From the NCBI RefSeq assembly GCF_021310995.1, contig NZ_CP054151.1, positions 785,501 through 849,500 of the forward strand: a stretch of 64,000 nt of DNA, read 5' to 3'. Both the position numbers and the translations under genes were made by a program. Positions 1-9,124 of the stretch are shown here, one piece after another (within the stretch, counting starts at the first letter, position 1; every line of letters begins with the position of its first letter). This DNA comes from Agrobacterium vaccinii (GTDB lineage: Bacteria > Pseudomonadota > Alphaproteobacteria > Rhizobiales > Rhizobiaceae). Under the pieces are notes generated by a model. The model was not told the origin of the DNA. It searched no databases and saw nothing but the letters and a program-made list of their open reading frames with translations.

Positions 1-342
1 GATGGGCTCGGCATCACCTTCCAGCAGGTTCAGAAATACGAAAAAGGCACGAACCGCGTTGGCGCCAGTCGCTTGCAGCATATTTCCGAATTGCTGGACG
101 TGCACATTTCCTACTTTTTCGAGGGCGCAGCGGAAACAACCGAAGACCGTGCTCTGGCCGCTCCAAGCCTGTTGTCACAGTTCATGAATTCCAAGGAAGG
201 CGTGTCCCTTGCCAAGGCTTTCTGTGGCATCGAAGACAGCCGCGTGCGTCGCCGCGTCCTTGAACTCGTTCAGTCGCTCAGCACCTCCAGTACGGCTGAA
301 ACGCAAAAGACGACAGAGACGTCTGCCACAACAGCACACTGA
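1..342 (+). CDS. XRE-type helix-turn-helix regulator, C-terminal part
   Basis: The reading frame is open from the first base and stops at 342, so only the last 113 residues are visible. It begins within the second half of an XRE-type helix-turn-helix: [17 protein letters not shown] is the typical recognition-helix region of this family. A turn and helix with [12 protein letters not shown] follow, then a tail that ends in a Ser/Thr-rich stretch. This matches the rhizobial single-HTH regulators of about 130-145 residues, so about 30 residues are missing upstream. It lies only 5 bp before the SARP-like regulator on the same strand and may be co-transcribed with it. Target genes cannot be deduced. 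The family call is firm; membership of the peptide cluster is a guess. Confidence 0.85.
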   Translation, partial: DGLGITFQQVQKYEKGTNRVGASRLQHISELLDVHISYFFEGAAETTEDRALAAPSLLSQFMNSKEGVSLAKAFCGIEDSRVRRRVLELVQSLSTSSTAETQKTTETSATTAH

Positions 343-347
343 GCGAG

Positions 348-2165
348 ATGGTCTTCAGACTTGCGACATTAGGCCGGTGCAATCTGGAAGATGAGGTTGG
401 CGACGTCATCAACGTTCCGGCTCAATCTCTTCTTCTGGCTGCCTATCTGTTCGACATGGACAGACCGGTCCAGCGTCGCGATGTCGCCAACCTCCTGTGG
501 CCCGGCAATACGGAGATTGCGTCGACCAATCTGCGCTCGACGCTGCGGCGGTTTACGCTTGCGACGGCGCAGGCGCCCGCGCCCCTCATGACCATTGATG
601 CCACCAGCATCACGCTGAACCGCTCAGTCGTCACATGCGATTTCGACATTCTCGCCCTGCACACCCCGCTTGAGCGCCTGCGGGCGGCATGCAGTGCGGT
701 GGCCATGCAGTTCCTCCCGACCTGTGGCGATGGAAAGACGGCATTCGATACTTGGGTGCGCGACGTCAGGCTGCGGCTGGTCGGCATCTTGCGAAGCCAG
801 TTCATGGACGTGCTTTCCTCCCGCGAACTGCAATCCCAGGGCAATGCTGATTTGAAACGCGCCGCCGTTCTTCTTTTGGAAGCAGACCCGCACGATCACG
901 AGGTACGACGGCATCTGGCGGCGGGGCTTACTTTTGAGAAGGCTCCACTAGTAGCCGCGTTTCCCGCCACGCAATCAGATAGCGCGCCCCAAAGGCCGCT
1001 CGCCCTACCGGAAAAATCGTCAGCGCATCCTCGCATCGCCCTTCTGCCACCACTAACCTCGAAGGAAGCAAACCGTGACGGCTCGATTGCCAATGCCCTG
1101 ATCGAAGATTTGACGATTGGTCTTTGCAGCAGCCGCACCTTGTCCGTCGTAGCGCCTTATACTGCGGAACGTATTCAGGCCTCGAAAGACAAGGCCGCTG
1201 TGCTGGAGAAGCACAACGTCGTCTATGCTCTCGATAGCCGCAGAACCGACACCCATCTTTTCCTGCAACTGATTTTCACGCCTACCGAGGAAATCATCTG
1301 GGCGGAACGGTTCGAATTGTCGCCCATATCGGTCGCTGCACAACGTGTTGAAATCGGGACTGCCGTACAGGGGGCCCTGATGTCGCGGATCGGCCTGCAC
1401 CAGAGCGCCGTCGGCGACTTTTCCAGCAGGCCGGAAGCCTATTTCCTCTACCTCAAAGGCCTGCAATCCCTCTCCAGCATCAGCCTGCCATCAATCCGGC
1501 GCGCCCGGAAATATTTCAAGGAAGCGCTGGAGCACGGGACGAATTTCGCCGAAGCGCAGGCAGGGATGTCCCGCACGCTCAGCATGGAATGGATATTGAC
1601 GGCGCGTGGTGACGACGATCTTCTTGCCAAGGCAGAGGGATTCGCAAGCGACGCCATCAAACACAGTGAGGTCTCGGCCAGCGGCTTCAAGGAACTGGGC
1701 GTCAGCCGCCTGTTCATGGGCAGGATCGATGAGAGCCTTGACGCGTTGTCGCAAGCGGAAAACCTCAGTCCGCAATATGCGGATGTGTTGTGCAGCCACG
1801 CCGACAGCCTTATTCACAGCAGCGATCCGGCCAGCGCCATGATCAAAATCCGACAGGCAATCTCCCTCAACCCCATCGTGCCGGACATGTATCTCTGGAC
1901 CGCCGCCGGTGCCAGCTACTTCCTGCATCAATATCAACAGGCTTTGGATTACATCGGCCAGATGAGCAACAAGCGCCCGGCGGCACGCCTGGCTGCGGCC
2001 TGTTGCGGCATGATGGGGGATATTGACAAGGCGCGCGCATTGCGTGTAAAAGTATTTGAAGACAACCCAAGTTTCGATTTGGAGCGTTGGTTGGCTGTCA
2101 TTCCTCACAAGGAGCCATGGCAGACCGAAATGTATCGCGAAGGCCTGAAGAGGGCCGGTTTTTAG
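348..2165 (+). CDS. SARP/BTAD-like transcriptional regulator with TolB-like and TPR regions
   Basis: A 605-residue regulator. Residues about 1-85 form an OmpR/SARP-type winged helix (the VANLLWPGN and NLRSTLRRF segments are typical). Residues about 90-195 resemble a bacterial transcriptional activation domain. Residues about 225-345 (starting RIALLPPL) resemble the TolB-like domain seen in regulator and adenylate-cyclase fusions. From about 370 to 590 there are helical TPR-like repeats. No kinase receiver or membrane segment is seen, so it is probably a cytosolic DNA-binding protein that senses through its helical region. It ends 14 bp before a small ORF followed by ycaO and tfuA on the same strand, so a cluster-specific regulatory role is likely but inferred. 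Only a weak ribosome site (GAGCGAG) precedes the ATG. Confidence 0.8.
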   Translation: MVFRLATLGRCNLEDEVGDVINVPAQSLLLAAYLFDMDRPVQRRDVANLLWPGNTEIASTNLRSTLRRFTLATAQAPAPLMTIDATSITLNRSVVTCDFDILALHTPLERLRAACSAVAMQFLPTCGDGKTAFDTWVRDVRLRLVGILRSQFMDVLSSRELQSQGNADLKRAAVLLLEADPHDHEVRRHLAAGLTFEKAPLVAAFPATQSDSAPQRPLALPEKSSAHPRIALLPPLTSKEANRDGSIANALIEDLTIGLCSSRTLSVVAPYTAERIQASKDKAAVLEKHNVVYALDSRRTDTHLFLQLIFTPTEEIIWAERFELSPISVAAQRVEIGTAVQGALMSRIGLHQSAVGDFSSRPEAYFLYLKGLQSLSSISLPSIRRARKYFKEALEHGTNFAEAQAGMSRTLSMEWILTARGDDDLLAKAEGFASDAIKHSEVSASGFKELGVSRLFMGRIDESLDALSQAENLSPQYADVLCSHADSLIHSSDPASAMIKIRQAISLNPIVPDMYLWTAAGASYFLHQYQQALDYIGQMSNKRPAARLAAACCGMMGDIDKARALRVKVFEDNPSFDLERWLAVIPHKEPWQTEMYREGLKRAGF

Positions 2166-2179
2166 TCAGGATCTTCCCC

Positions 2180-2404
2180 ATGTCACAAGCAGTCATTCTT
2201 GGAATTAGCGGCGAAAAAGGCCTCTGGCTCGCCGATATGCGATCCAAAACCATCACAGCAATCGAAGAACCGCTTTCCGACGAACTGGCGAAGGCCGTTT
2301 CCTTGCGCGCATCCGGCGTCACACCGACGAAGGGTGTCGACTTCGCAATTGCCGTTTCCGCAACACAGGTCGGTGCTGGCAGTGTTCACGAAGGTGCCCA
2401 CTGA
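2180..2404 (+). CDS. Small peptide, candidate precursor of the YcaO-TfuA system
   Basis: A 74-residue ORF starting at ATG 2180, with AGGA eight bases upstream. It lies 14 bp after the SARP gene and 2 bp before the ycaO start. It begins MSQAVILGISGEKGLWLADM and ends with the small-residue-rich segment VSATQVGAGSVHEGAH. It has no Cys, no membrane segment and no recognisable enzyme domain. Tight packing between the regulator and a YcaO gene is the usual place for a RiPP precursor, which would have an N-terminal leader and a modified C-terminal core. The family is not recognised. Alternatives are a small partner protein of YcaO, comparable to a recognition element, or an unrelated small protein. 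That it is a real gene is likely; the precursor role is inference. Confidence 0.65.
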   Translation: MSQAVILGISGEKGLWLADMRSKTITAIEEPLSDELAKAVSLRASGVTPTKGVDFAIAVSATQVGAGSVHEGAH

Positions 2405-2406
2405 TC

Positions 2407-3585
2407 TTGCAGCTCGATAATTATCGAGCCTGTTCTCCCGGCGAAACCCTGACAAGGGTTTCGCCTTTTCTCGCCCGTCTCGGCATCACCAGACTGGCGC
2501 GGCAGACGGGACTGGATGACATCGGCATCGCCGTGTGGTGTGCCTTTGCACCCAATGCCAAAGCTATCGTTATCGCTCAAGGCAAGGGCATCGATGACGA
2601 AGCCGCCAGAACATCCGCAGCCATGGAAGCGATAGAACGCTCCATAGCCACAAACCCGACCTGTCATCACCGGATCGCCACCCGCCAGACAGTCGAGGAT
2701 GCGGGAGACGCTGTCGACACGCTCACTATTCTTCTTTCCCCCCACGCACCACCCATCACAACCACCGAACATATTGACTGGGTTCGTGCAGGGAACCTGT
2801 TGACGGGCGAACCGATCTGGCTCCCCTACGACGCCGTTCACTTGGATCGCACTCTCGCATCGCCGCGTTACTGGCAGTCTTCCGATGGCCTCGCCTCTGG
2901 CAATACCCGCGACGAAGCGCTTCTTCATGCGGTGCTGGAGCGGGTGGAGCGCGACGCGCTTACATTGTGGCAGATGACCCCTGTCGCGAAGCGCTACAGG
3001 GCGGCAATCGATACGGCTTCAATCAGCCAACCTGCGCTTCAAAATGCCTTGGGCCTGGTTGCGCAAGCGGGCCTTGAGATCGCACTGTTCGACATTACGA
3101 CCGATCTAGCGATACCATGCGTCGTCGCGCTTCTCGGACCCCAAGACCGAAAGATGGCCAGCACTGTTCGACATGTGGACCTGACCTATGGGGCGGGAGC
3201 GGCAACGACACCGGCAGTGGCGGCCATGCGGGCGATAACCGAGGCCGCTCAATCGCGCATGACGTTCATCGCAGGCGCGCGCGACGACCTTTTGCCCGAC
3301 ATTTTTTCGCAATCTGTCGATACCTCCATGCTGCAAGCCATGGATGTGCAGCCTTCCAAATCGCTTGGTGACCTCCCGACCCTCGATGCCGCATCCACAG
3401 AGCACTCGCTTGAAACCGTTCTCGACCGCCTGCAAACTGCCGGGATCGACAAGCTTTATGCGGTTGATCTGGCCCCGGAATGGCTCCCCGCTGCTGTCGT
3501 GAAAGTCTTTGCGCCCCAACTCGAAAACCCTGATGGCGAGCGCCACAGGCGCTTTGGTCCGCGCGCGCTTTCGAGGGCATTGTGA
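2407..3585 (+). CDS. YcaO-domain cyclodehydratase/thioamidation enzyme
   Basis: A 392-residue YcaO-family protein. The family uses ATP to activate a peptide-backbone amide, giving azolines or, with TfuA, thioamides. Conserved blocks are present: SAAMEAIERS (about 70-79), GLASGNTRDEALLHAVLERV followed by ERDA (about 161-184), and the YGAGAATTP and AITEAAQSR blocks (about 261-284). The Glu residues in the first two blocks correspond to ATP/Mg-binding positions of the family. The likely start is TTG 2407, 2 bp after the small upstream ORF, with GAAGGTG upstream. The stop overlaps the tfuA start (TGATG), so the two are translationally coupled. No separate E1-like or ocin-ThiF partner lies beside it, so TfuA is the only visible partner. 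Substrate is unknown. Confidence 0.9.
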   Translation: MQLDNYRACSPGETLTRVSPFLARLGITRLARQTGLDDIGIAVWCAFAPNAKAIVIAQGKGIDDEAARTSAAMEAIERSIATNPTCHHRIATRQTVEDAGDAVDTLTILLSPHAPPITTTEHIDWVRAGNLLTGEPIWLPYDAVHLDRTLASPRYWQSSDGLASGNTRDEALLHAVLERVERDALTLWQMTPVAKRYRAAIDTASISQPALQNALGLVAQAGLEIALFDITTDLAIPCVVALLGPQDRKMASTVRHVDLTYGAGAATTPAVAAMRAITEAAQSRMTFIAGARDDLLPDIFSQSVDTSMLQAMDVQPSKSLGDLPTLDAASTEHSLETVLDRLQTAGIDKLYAVDLAPEWLPAAVVKVFAPQLENPDGERHRRFGPRALSRAL

Positions 3586-4274
3586 TGAAGGTCGTCTTCG
3601 TCGGTCCAAGCCTGCCAAACGCATATGACGTAGCGGCTGAAGGCATCGATATCCGTCCGCCTGCTTGTCAAGGCGATGTTATGCAAGCCGTGGCGGACGG
3701 GGCAACAGCGATAGGACTAATCGACGGCCAGTTCGCGACCGCAGCGCCCGTCTGGCATAAGGAGCTGCTGTTTGCCCTCTCAAAGGATATTCCCGTCTAT
3801 GGCGCAGCCAGCATGGGCGCGTTGCGGGCGGCAGAATGCGCCGCCTATGGCATGACCGGCATCGGCAGAATATTCGAGGACTATGCCTCCGGCGCGCGGG
3901 TCGATGACGCCGATGTGGCATTGATCTACGGCCCCGCCGAACTCGGCTACCCGCCCCTCAGCATTCCCCTGGTGAACGCCGAGGCAACCATTGCCAACAT
4001 CGCCCAGCTTGGTCTGATGGAGGAGGCCCACTGCGACAAACTTCGCAGCGCAGCCAGCCAACTCTTCTTCAAACGCCGAAAATGGAAAACAATCGCTGAG
4101 CTGGCAGGTGTCGAGTTCGAGATGCTTACGCGAGCGCTCAAACTCGGTTTGGTCGATCAGAAGAAACTCGACGCCATAGCTCTGCTTAAAGCGTTCAGCG
4201 CCAATTTGCCGAAATGCCAACCATCAGACTGGCAGTTTCAGGCAACGCCGCTGTTTCGCAGCATGTATATGTGA
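3585..4274 (+). CDS. tfuA: TfuA-family protein, YcaO partner
   Basis: A 229-residue TfuA-like protein, a family named from the trifolitoxin genes of Rhizobium leguminosarum. TfuA proteins accompany YcaO enzymes and in several systems are needed for thioamide formation, probably by supplying or handling sulfur. The start MKVVFVGPSLP and the core GAASMGALRAAEC (about 73-85) are the characteristic motifs. ATG 3585 overlaps the ycaO stop by one base and has GAGGG seven bases upstream; GTG 3582 is an in-frame alternative. The C-terminal third is helical and charged. A 114-bp gap separates it from the next small ORF. The family call is secure; thioamidation here is inferred from the pairing. Confidence 0.9.
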   Translation: MKVVFVGPSLPNAYDVAAEGIDIRPPACQGDVMQAVADGATAIGLIDGQFATAAPVWHKELLFALSKDIPVYGAASMGALRAAECAAYGMTGIGRIFEDYASGARVDDADVALIYGPAELGYPPLSIPLVNAEATIANIAQLGLMEEAHCDKLRSAASQLFFKRRKWKTIAELAGVEFEMLTRALKLGLVDQKKLDAIALLKAFSANLPKCQPSDWQFQATPLFRSMYM

Positions 4275-4388
4275 TTTTCGTATAAGCTGAATATTCAAAA
4301 CTCAAAATCAAGTAATACGTGTGCAACGGTTTTGCAACGCGCACGATGGCTCGTCTCTTACTATTGTGAATCACCGCAACCCTTCCAG

Positions 4389-4637
4389 ATGAGCCTTATG
4401 ATGACATCCTTCAAAACTGACGCAGAAACAAATGAACGCCAGGAAGATTTTCTCACCCTCATCAACATGCTGACCTATGCTGAAGGCATGGCTGAAACAT
4501 TGGGTGCGCCTTCCGCCAGCTGGTACATCGATGTCGCCAAGCAAGCCTTGCAATCGGCCTTGCAGAGTGAAATCGAAATCGACATGACCAACGCCGACAT
4601 CGTCAATCTCGCATCCGTGCGCGCTGGCCACTGCTGA
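4389..4637 (+). CDS. Small peptide ending in Cys, second candidate substrate of the YcaO-TfuA unit
   Basis: An 82-residue ORF in the spacer after tfuA. ATGs at 4389, 4398 and 4401 are all possible, and none has a strong ribosome site. It reads as an acidic helical leader (TDAETNERQEDFLTLINML), a middle with ASWYIDVAKQALQSALQ, and a C-terminus ending in NLASVRAGHC. The only Cys is the last residue. Leader-like acidity and a short C-terminal core with Cys are what a modified-peptide precursor would show. It ends 27 bp before a strong hairpin that would terminate the operon. The family is not recognised, so the precursor role rests on position and composition. An alternative is a small accessory protein. 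Confidence 0.6.
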   Translation: MSLMMTSFKTDAETNERQEDFLTLINMLTYAEGMAETLGAPSASWYIDVAKQALQSALQSEIEIDMTNADIVNLASVRAGHC

Positions 4638-4663
4638 TCCACATACGATTTAAACAATTTCCA

Positions 4664-4696
4664 ACGCCAGGATGGGAGCCTCTCTCATCCTGGCGT
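4664..4696. terminator. Hairpin terminator shared by the peptide operon and mmsB
   Basis: A near-perfect 15-bp stem (arms 4664-4678 and 4682-4696, one G-T wobble, 3-base loop) sits between the stop of the small peptide gene and the stop of the convergent mmsB gene. It is G+C rich at the base with short T-rich or A-rich flanks. It most likely ends transcription from both sides. Confidence 0.7.
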
Positions 4697-4698
4697 CT

Positions 4699-5601
4699 TC
4701 ACGTTTCACTGCGGATCATCTCAATGATGGCCGAAAAGTCTTTTGCCGTTCCTCCCGCATCACTAAAGCGCTGATAGAGCGCAGCAGCCTCGTGACCAAG
4801 CTGGGTCTTGGCGCCGGTCAACGCGGCGGCGTCTTGCGAGAGCATCAGGTCTTTCAACATCAGGGCCGTGGCAAAGCCGGGCTGGTAATCGCGATTTGCC
4901 GGGGATGCGGGAACCGGACCCGGCACAGGACAGTAGGTCGTCAACGACCAGCACTGGCCCGACGACACCGAAGCGACATCGTACAAAGATTGCTGGGAGA
5001 GGCCGAGCTTTTCTACCAGCACGAAGGCTTCCGAGACCGCAATCATGGAGATGCCGAGGATCATATTGTTGCAAATCTTCGCCGCCTGCCCCATCGCGGC
5101 ACCGCCGCAGTGAATGATCTTCTGGCCCATTGGACGTAAAATCGGCTCAGCCGCCGTAAATGCCTCGCTTTCTCCGCCGACCATAAAGGTCAAGGTCCCC
5201 GCCATCGCCCCGGATGTCCCGCCCGAAACCGGCGCATCGAGAGACGGGCATCCGCGTGCTTTCGCCATCCCATGCACGTGACGGGCGCTCTCGATATCGA
5301 TGGTGGAGCAGTCTATCAAAAGCGTTCCCTCTGATACCGCCGTCATCAGATCGGTCCAGACCGAGATGACATGTTTGCCCGCAGGCAGCATGGTGATGAC
5401 GACACCGCAGCCTTCGACAGCCTCAACTACGGAGCGACACGGCGTCACGCCCGCGCCCGTCGCGGCCTGAAGCAGGTCCGGCATTAGATCGAAGCCACGC
5501 ACAACGTGGCCTGCCTTTACGAGATTTGCGGCCATGGGCCCGCCCATGTGGCCCAGCCCGATAAAGCCTATGGTCAGATGTTTGCTGTTGATGTCGTCCA
5601 T
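4699..5601 (-). CDS. mmsB: 3-hydroxyisobutyrate dehydrogenase
   Basis: A 300-residue NAD-dependent beta-hydroxyacid dehydrogenase. It has the N-terminal Rossmann motif GFIGLGHMGG (12-21), the substrate loop DAPVSGG (122-128) and the catalytic Lys175 in GQAAKICNN. It would oxidise 3-hydroxyisobutyrate to methylmalonate semialdehyde in valine breakdown. It is the last gene of the minus-strand run that starts with an acyl-CoA dehydrogenase and continues with branched-chain keto-acid dehydrogenase subunits, which supports the valine assignment over other members of the family. The gap to the upstream E2 gene is 7 bp. Length is normal for the family. Confidence 0.92.
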   Translation of the reverse strand: MDDINSKHLTIGFIGLGHMGGPMAANLVKAGHVVRGFDLMPDLLQAATGAGVTPCRSVVEAVEGCGVVITMLPAGKHVISVWTDLMTAVSEGTLLIDCSTIDIESARHVHGMAKARGCPSLDAPVSGGTSGAMAGTLTFMVGGESEAFTAAEPILRPMGQKIIHCGGAAMGQAAKICNNMILGISMIAVSEAFVLVEKLGLSQQSLYDVASVSSGQCWSLTTYCPVPGPVPASPANRDYQPGFATALMLKDLMLSQDAAALTGAKTQLGHEAAALYQRFSDAGGTAKDFSAIIEMIRSET

Positions 5602-5608
5602 GATCGCC

Positions 5609-6823
5609 TCAGCTTTCGATAAAGATCAGCGCCGGTGTTTCAAGAAACGCCTTGATCCGCTGGATGAACCGCGCCGCATCCCAGCCATCGACAATCCGAT
5701 GATCGAAGCTGGAGGAGAGGTTCATCATTTTCCGTGGCACGAACTGGCTGCCGTCCCAGACAGGGCGCGTCGCGATCTTGTTCACACCGATGATCGCCAC
5801 CTCCGGGTGATTGATGACGGGCGTGGAAGCGATCCCGCCCAGAGCGCCGAGCGAACTGATGGTGATGGTCGAACCGGATAGCTCGTCACGCTGGGCGCTG
5901 CCACCCCGCGCCGCATCGGCCACACGGGAAAGCTCAGTGGCGGCATCCCAAATGCTACGTCTCTCCGCATGCCGCACCACCGGCACGACCAGGCCCGAAG
6001 GCGTTTGTGTGGCAATGCCGACATGGACGGCAGCGTAACGGCTGATCGTTCCAGAGACATCATCGAATGTCGCATTCATTCCAGGCTGTTCGGCAATCGT
6101 CCTCACCAAGGCACGCATCAGAAACGGCAGGATCGTCAGCCTGGGCTGATCCTCTTTGCGACCCTCATTCATCTTGCCTCGTAGGCCCTCAAGGTCTGTC
6201 ACATCCACCTCTTCGATGTAGGTGATGTGCGGAATCCGCGATACGGACAGCGCCATTTTCTCTGCGATCTTGCGCCTGAGACCGGCGATCTTGATTTCTT
6301 CAACCGCCGCCTTTTCGACAGAACCTGCGGGTTTGCCTGCGGCTGAGAAGGTATCAAGGTCCTCGTGCGTGATCTGTCCGGCAGAACCTGTGCCAGAGAC
6401 TTGACGCAGGTCGATACCCGCCTCCATCGCGCGATGACGAACGGCGGGCGATGCCAATGGCTTGTCGGGCGTTAGCGTGTCATCTTTGGCAGTTGAAGGT
6501 GGCTCGGTTACCTCGACTTCCGGCTCTTCAGGGACAAGCTCATCCGCTGCCGGAGCTACCGCAACATCGGCTGCATCGCTCCCCTCCAGCGCGATCCGAA
6601 CCAGCGGCGCCTTGACGGCAACGGTATTGCCCACCTCGACTGCCATCCACGTGACTGTGCCCGAGACTGGCGATGGTATTTCGATCGTCGCCTTGTCGGT
6701 CATGACGGCAGCTAGGATCATATCCTCACGCACGATGTCGCCGGGCTTCACATGCCATTCGACGACCTCTGCCTCGGCAACGCCTTCGCCGACATCCGGC
6801 ATCGTCAGCACATAATCTGCCAT
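5609..6823 (-). CDS. bkdB: Branched-chain alpha-keto acid dehydrogenase E2, lipoamide acyltransferase
   Basis: A 404-residue E2 acyltransferase. The N-terminal lipoyl domain carries the modified Lys44 in MTDKATIE. An acidic, Ala/Pro-rich linker follows, then the peripheral subunit-binding domain (about 123-157) and a catalytic domain ending with the active-site motif DHRIVDGWD. It transfers the acyl group from E1 to CoA. ATG 6823 is chosen because GGAGGTG lies just upstream and it follows the E1-beta stop by 2 bp; the frame remains open further upstream but that part lies in E1-beta. A single lipoyl domain is usual for this type. No E3 (lipoamide dehydrogenase) gene follows, so E3 must be shared from elsewhere. 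Confidence 0.93.
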   Translation of the reverse strand: MADYVLTMPDVGEGVAEAEVVEWHVKPGDIVREDMILAAVMTDKATIEIPSPVSGTVTWMAVEVGNTVAVKAPLVRIALEGSDAADVAVAPAADELVPEEPEVEVTEPPSTAKDDTLTPDKPLASPAVRHRAMEAGIDLRQVSGTGSAGQITHEDLDTFSAAGKPAGSVEKAAVEEIKIAGLRRKIAEKMALSVSRIPHITYIEEVDVTDLEGLRGKMNEGRKEDQPRLTILPFLMRALVRTIAEQPGMNATFDDVSGTISRYAAVHVGIATQTPSGLVVPVVRHAERRSIWDAATELSRVADAARGGSAQRDELSGSTITISSLGALGGIASTPVINHPEVAIIGVNKIATRPVWDGSQFVPRKMMNLSSSFDHRIVDGWDAARFIQRIKAFLETPALIFIES

Positions 6824-6825
6824 GG

Positions 6826-7839
6826 TCACACCTCCATCAGTTCGGTCATTGCGCGCTCGACACGGGCGGGACCGGGGAAATAGTCCCACTCCTGCGCATG
6901 CGGATAGGGCGTGTCCCAACCGGCGACGCGGGTGATCGGGGCTTCGAGATGATAAAAGCAATGCTCCTGCACCAGCGAAACGACCTCCGCGCCAAAACCG
7001 GAAGTCAGCGTTGCCTCATGCACCATCAGGCAACGCCCCGTCTTGGAAACCGACTTTACGATGGTGTCCAGATCGAGTGGCAAGAGGCTGCGCAGGTCTA
7101 TCACCTCGGCGTCGATACCCGTCTCTTCGGTAGCGGCCAGCGCGACATGCACCATGGTACCATAGGCAATGACGGTAACCGCTGCACCTGAGCGGCGGAT
7201 GGCAGCCTTGCCTATGGGAATGGCGTAATGGTCTTCCGGCACCTCACCCAGAACGTGCTTCGACCACGGCGTCACCGGGCGATCATGGTGCCCGTCGAAG
7301 GGGCCGTTATAGAGCCGCTTCGGCTCAAGAAACATCACAGGATCAGGGTCTTCGATAGCGGAAATCAGCAGGCCCTTGGCATCATAGGGGTTGGACGGCA
7401 CCACCACTTTCAGGCCGCAGACATGGGTAAACAGCGCCTCCGGGCTCTGGCTATGCGTCTGCCCGCCGAATATGCCACCGCCCGTCGGCATTCTGATCAC
7501 GATGGGGCAGGTGAAATCGCCGTTGGAGCGGTAACGGATGCGCGCCGCCTCCTGCGTGATCTGATCGTAAGCCGGGTACATATAGTCCGCAAACTGGATT
7601 TCGATGCAGGGGCGCAGGCCATAGGCCGCCATGCCGATGGCTGTTCCGACAATGCCGGACTCGCTGATCGGCGCATCGAAGCAGCGTGTGCGTCCATATT
7701 TGGCCTGCAAACCCTGCGTCGCGCGAAACACGCCGCCGAAGTAACCCACATCCTCGCCGAACACGACGACATCCTCACTGCGTGCCATCGAGATATCCAT
7801 GGCACTGCGGACCGCCTCGATCATCGTCATTCTGGCCAT
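6826..7839 (-). CDS. bkdA2: Branched-chain alpha-keto acid dehydrogenase E1 beta subunit
   Basis: A 337-residue transketolase-type beta subunit. Features are the N-terminal MTMIEAVRSAMD, GEDVGYFGGVFRAT, the pyrimidine-domain segment RMPTGGGIFGGQTHSQSPEA and a C-terminal transketolase domain (about 200-325). With E1-alpha it decarboxylates branched-chain 2-oxo acids using thiamine diphosphate and passes the acyl group to the E2 lipoyl arm. ATG 7839 lies one base beyond the E1-alpha stop codon, so the subunits are tightly coupled. A longer reading extends into E1-alpha but is not needed. Length and motifs fit the 2-oxoisovalerate type better than pyruvate dehydrogenase. Confidence 0.93.
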   Translation of the reverse strand: MARMTMIEAVRSAMDISMARSEDVVVFGEDVGYFGGVFRATQGLQAKYGRTRCFDAPISESGIVGTAIGMAAYGLRPCIEIQFADYMYPAYDQITQEAARIRYRSNGDFTCPIVIRMPTGGGIFGGQTHSQSPEALFTHVCGLKVVVPSNPYDAKGLLISAIEDPDPVMFLEPKRLYNGPFDGHHDRPVTPWSKHVLGEVPEDHYAIPIGKAAIRRSGAAVTVIAYGTMVHVALAATEETGIDAEVIDLRSLLPLDLDTIVKSVSKTGRCLMVHEATLTSGFGAEVVSLVQEHCFYHLEAPITRVAGWDTPYPHAQEWDYFPGPARVERAMTELMEV

Positions 7840-7840
7840 A

Positions 7841-9106
<1,266 letters not shown>

Positions 9107-9124
9107 TCAAGCGGCAGGTCTGTC

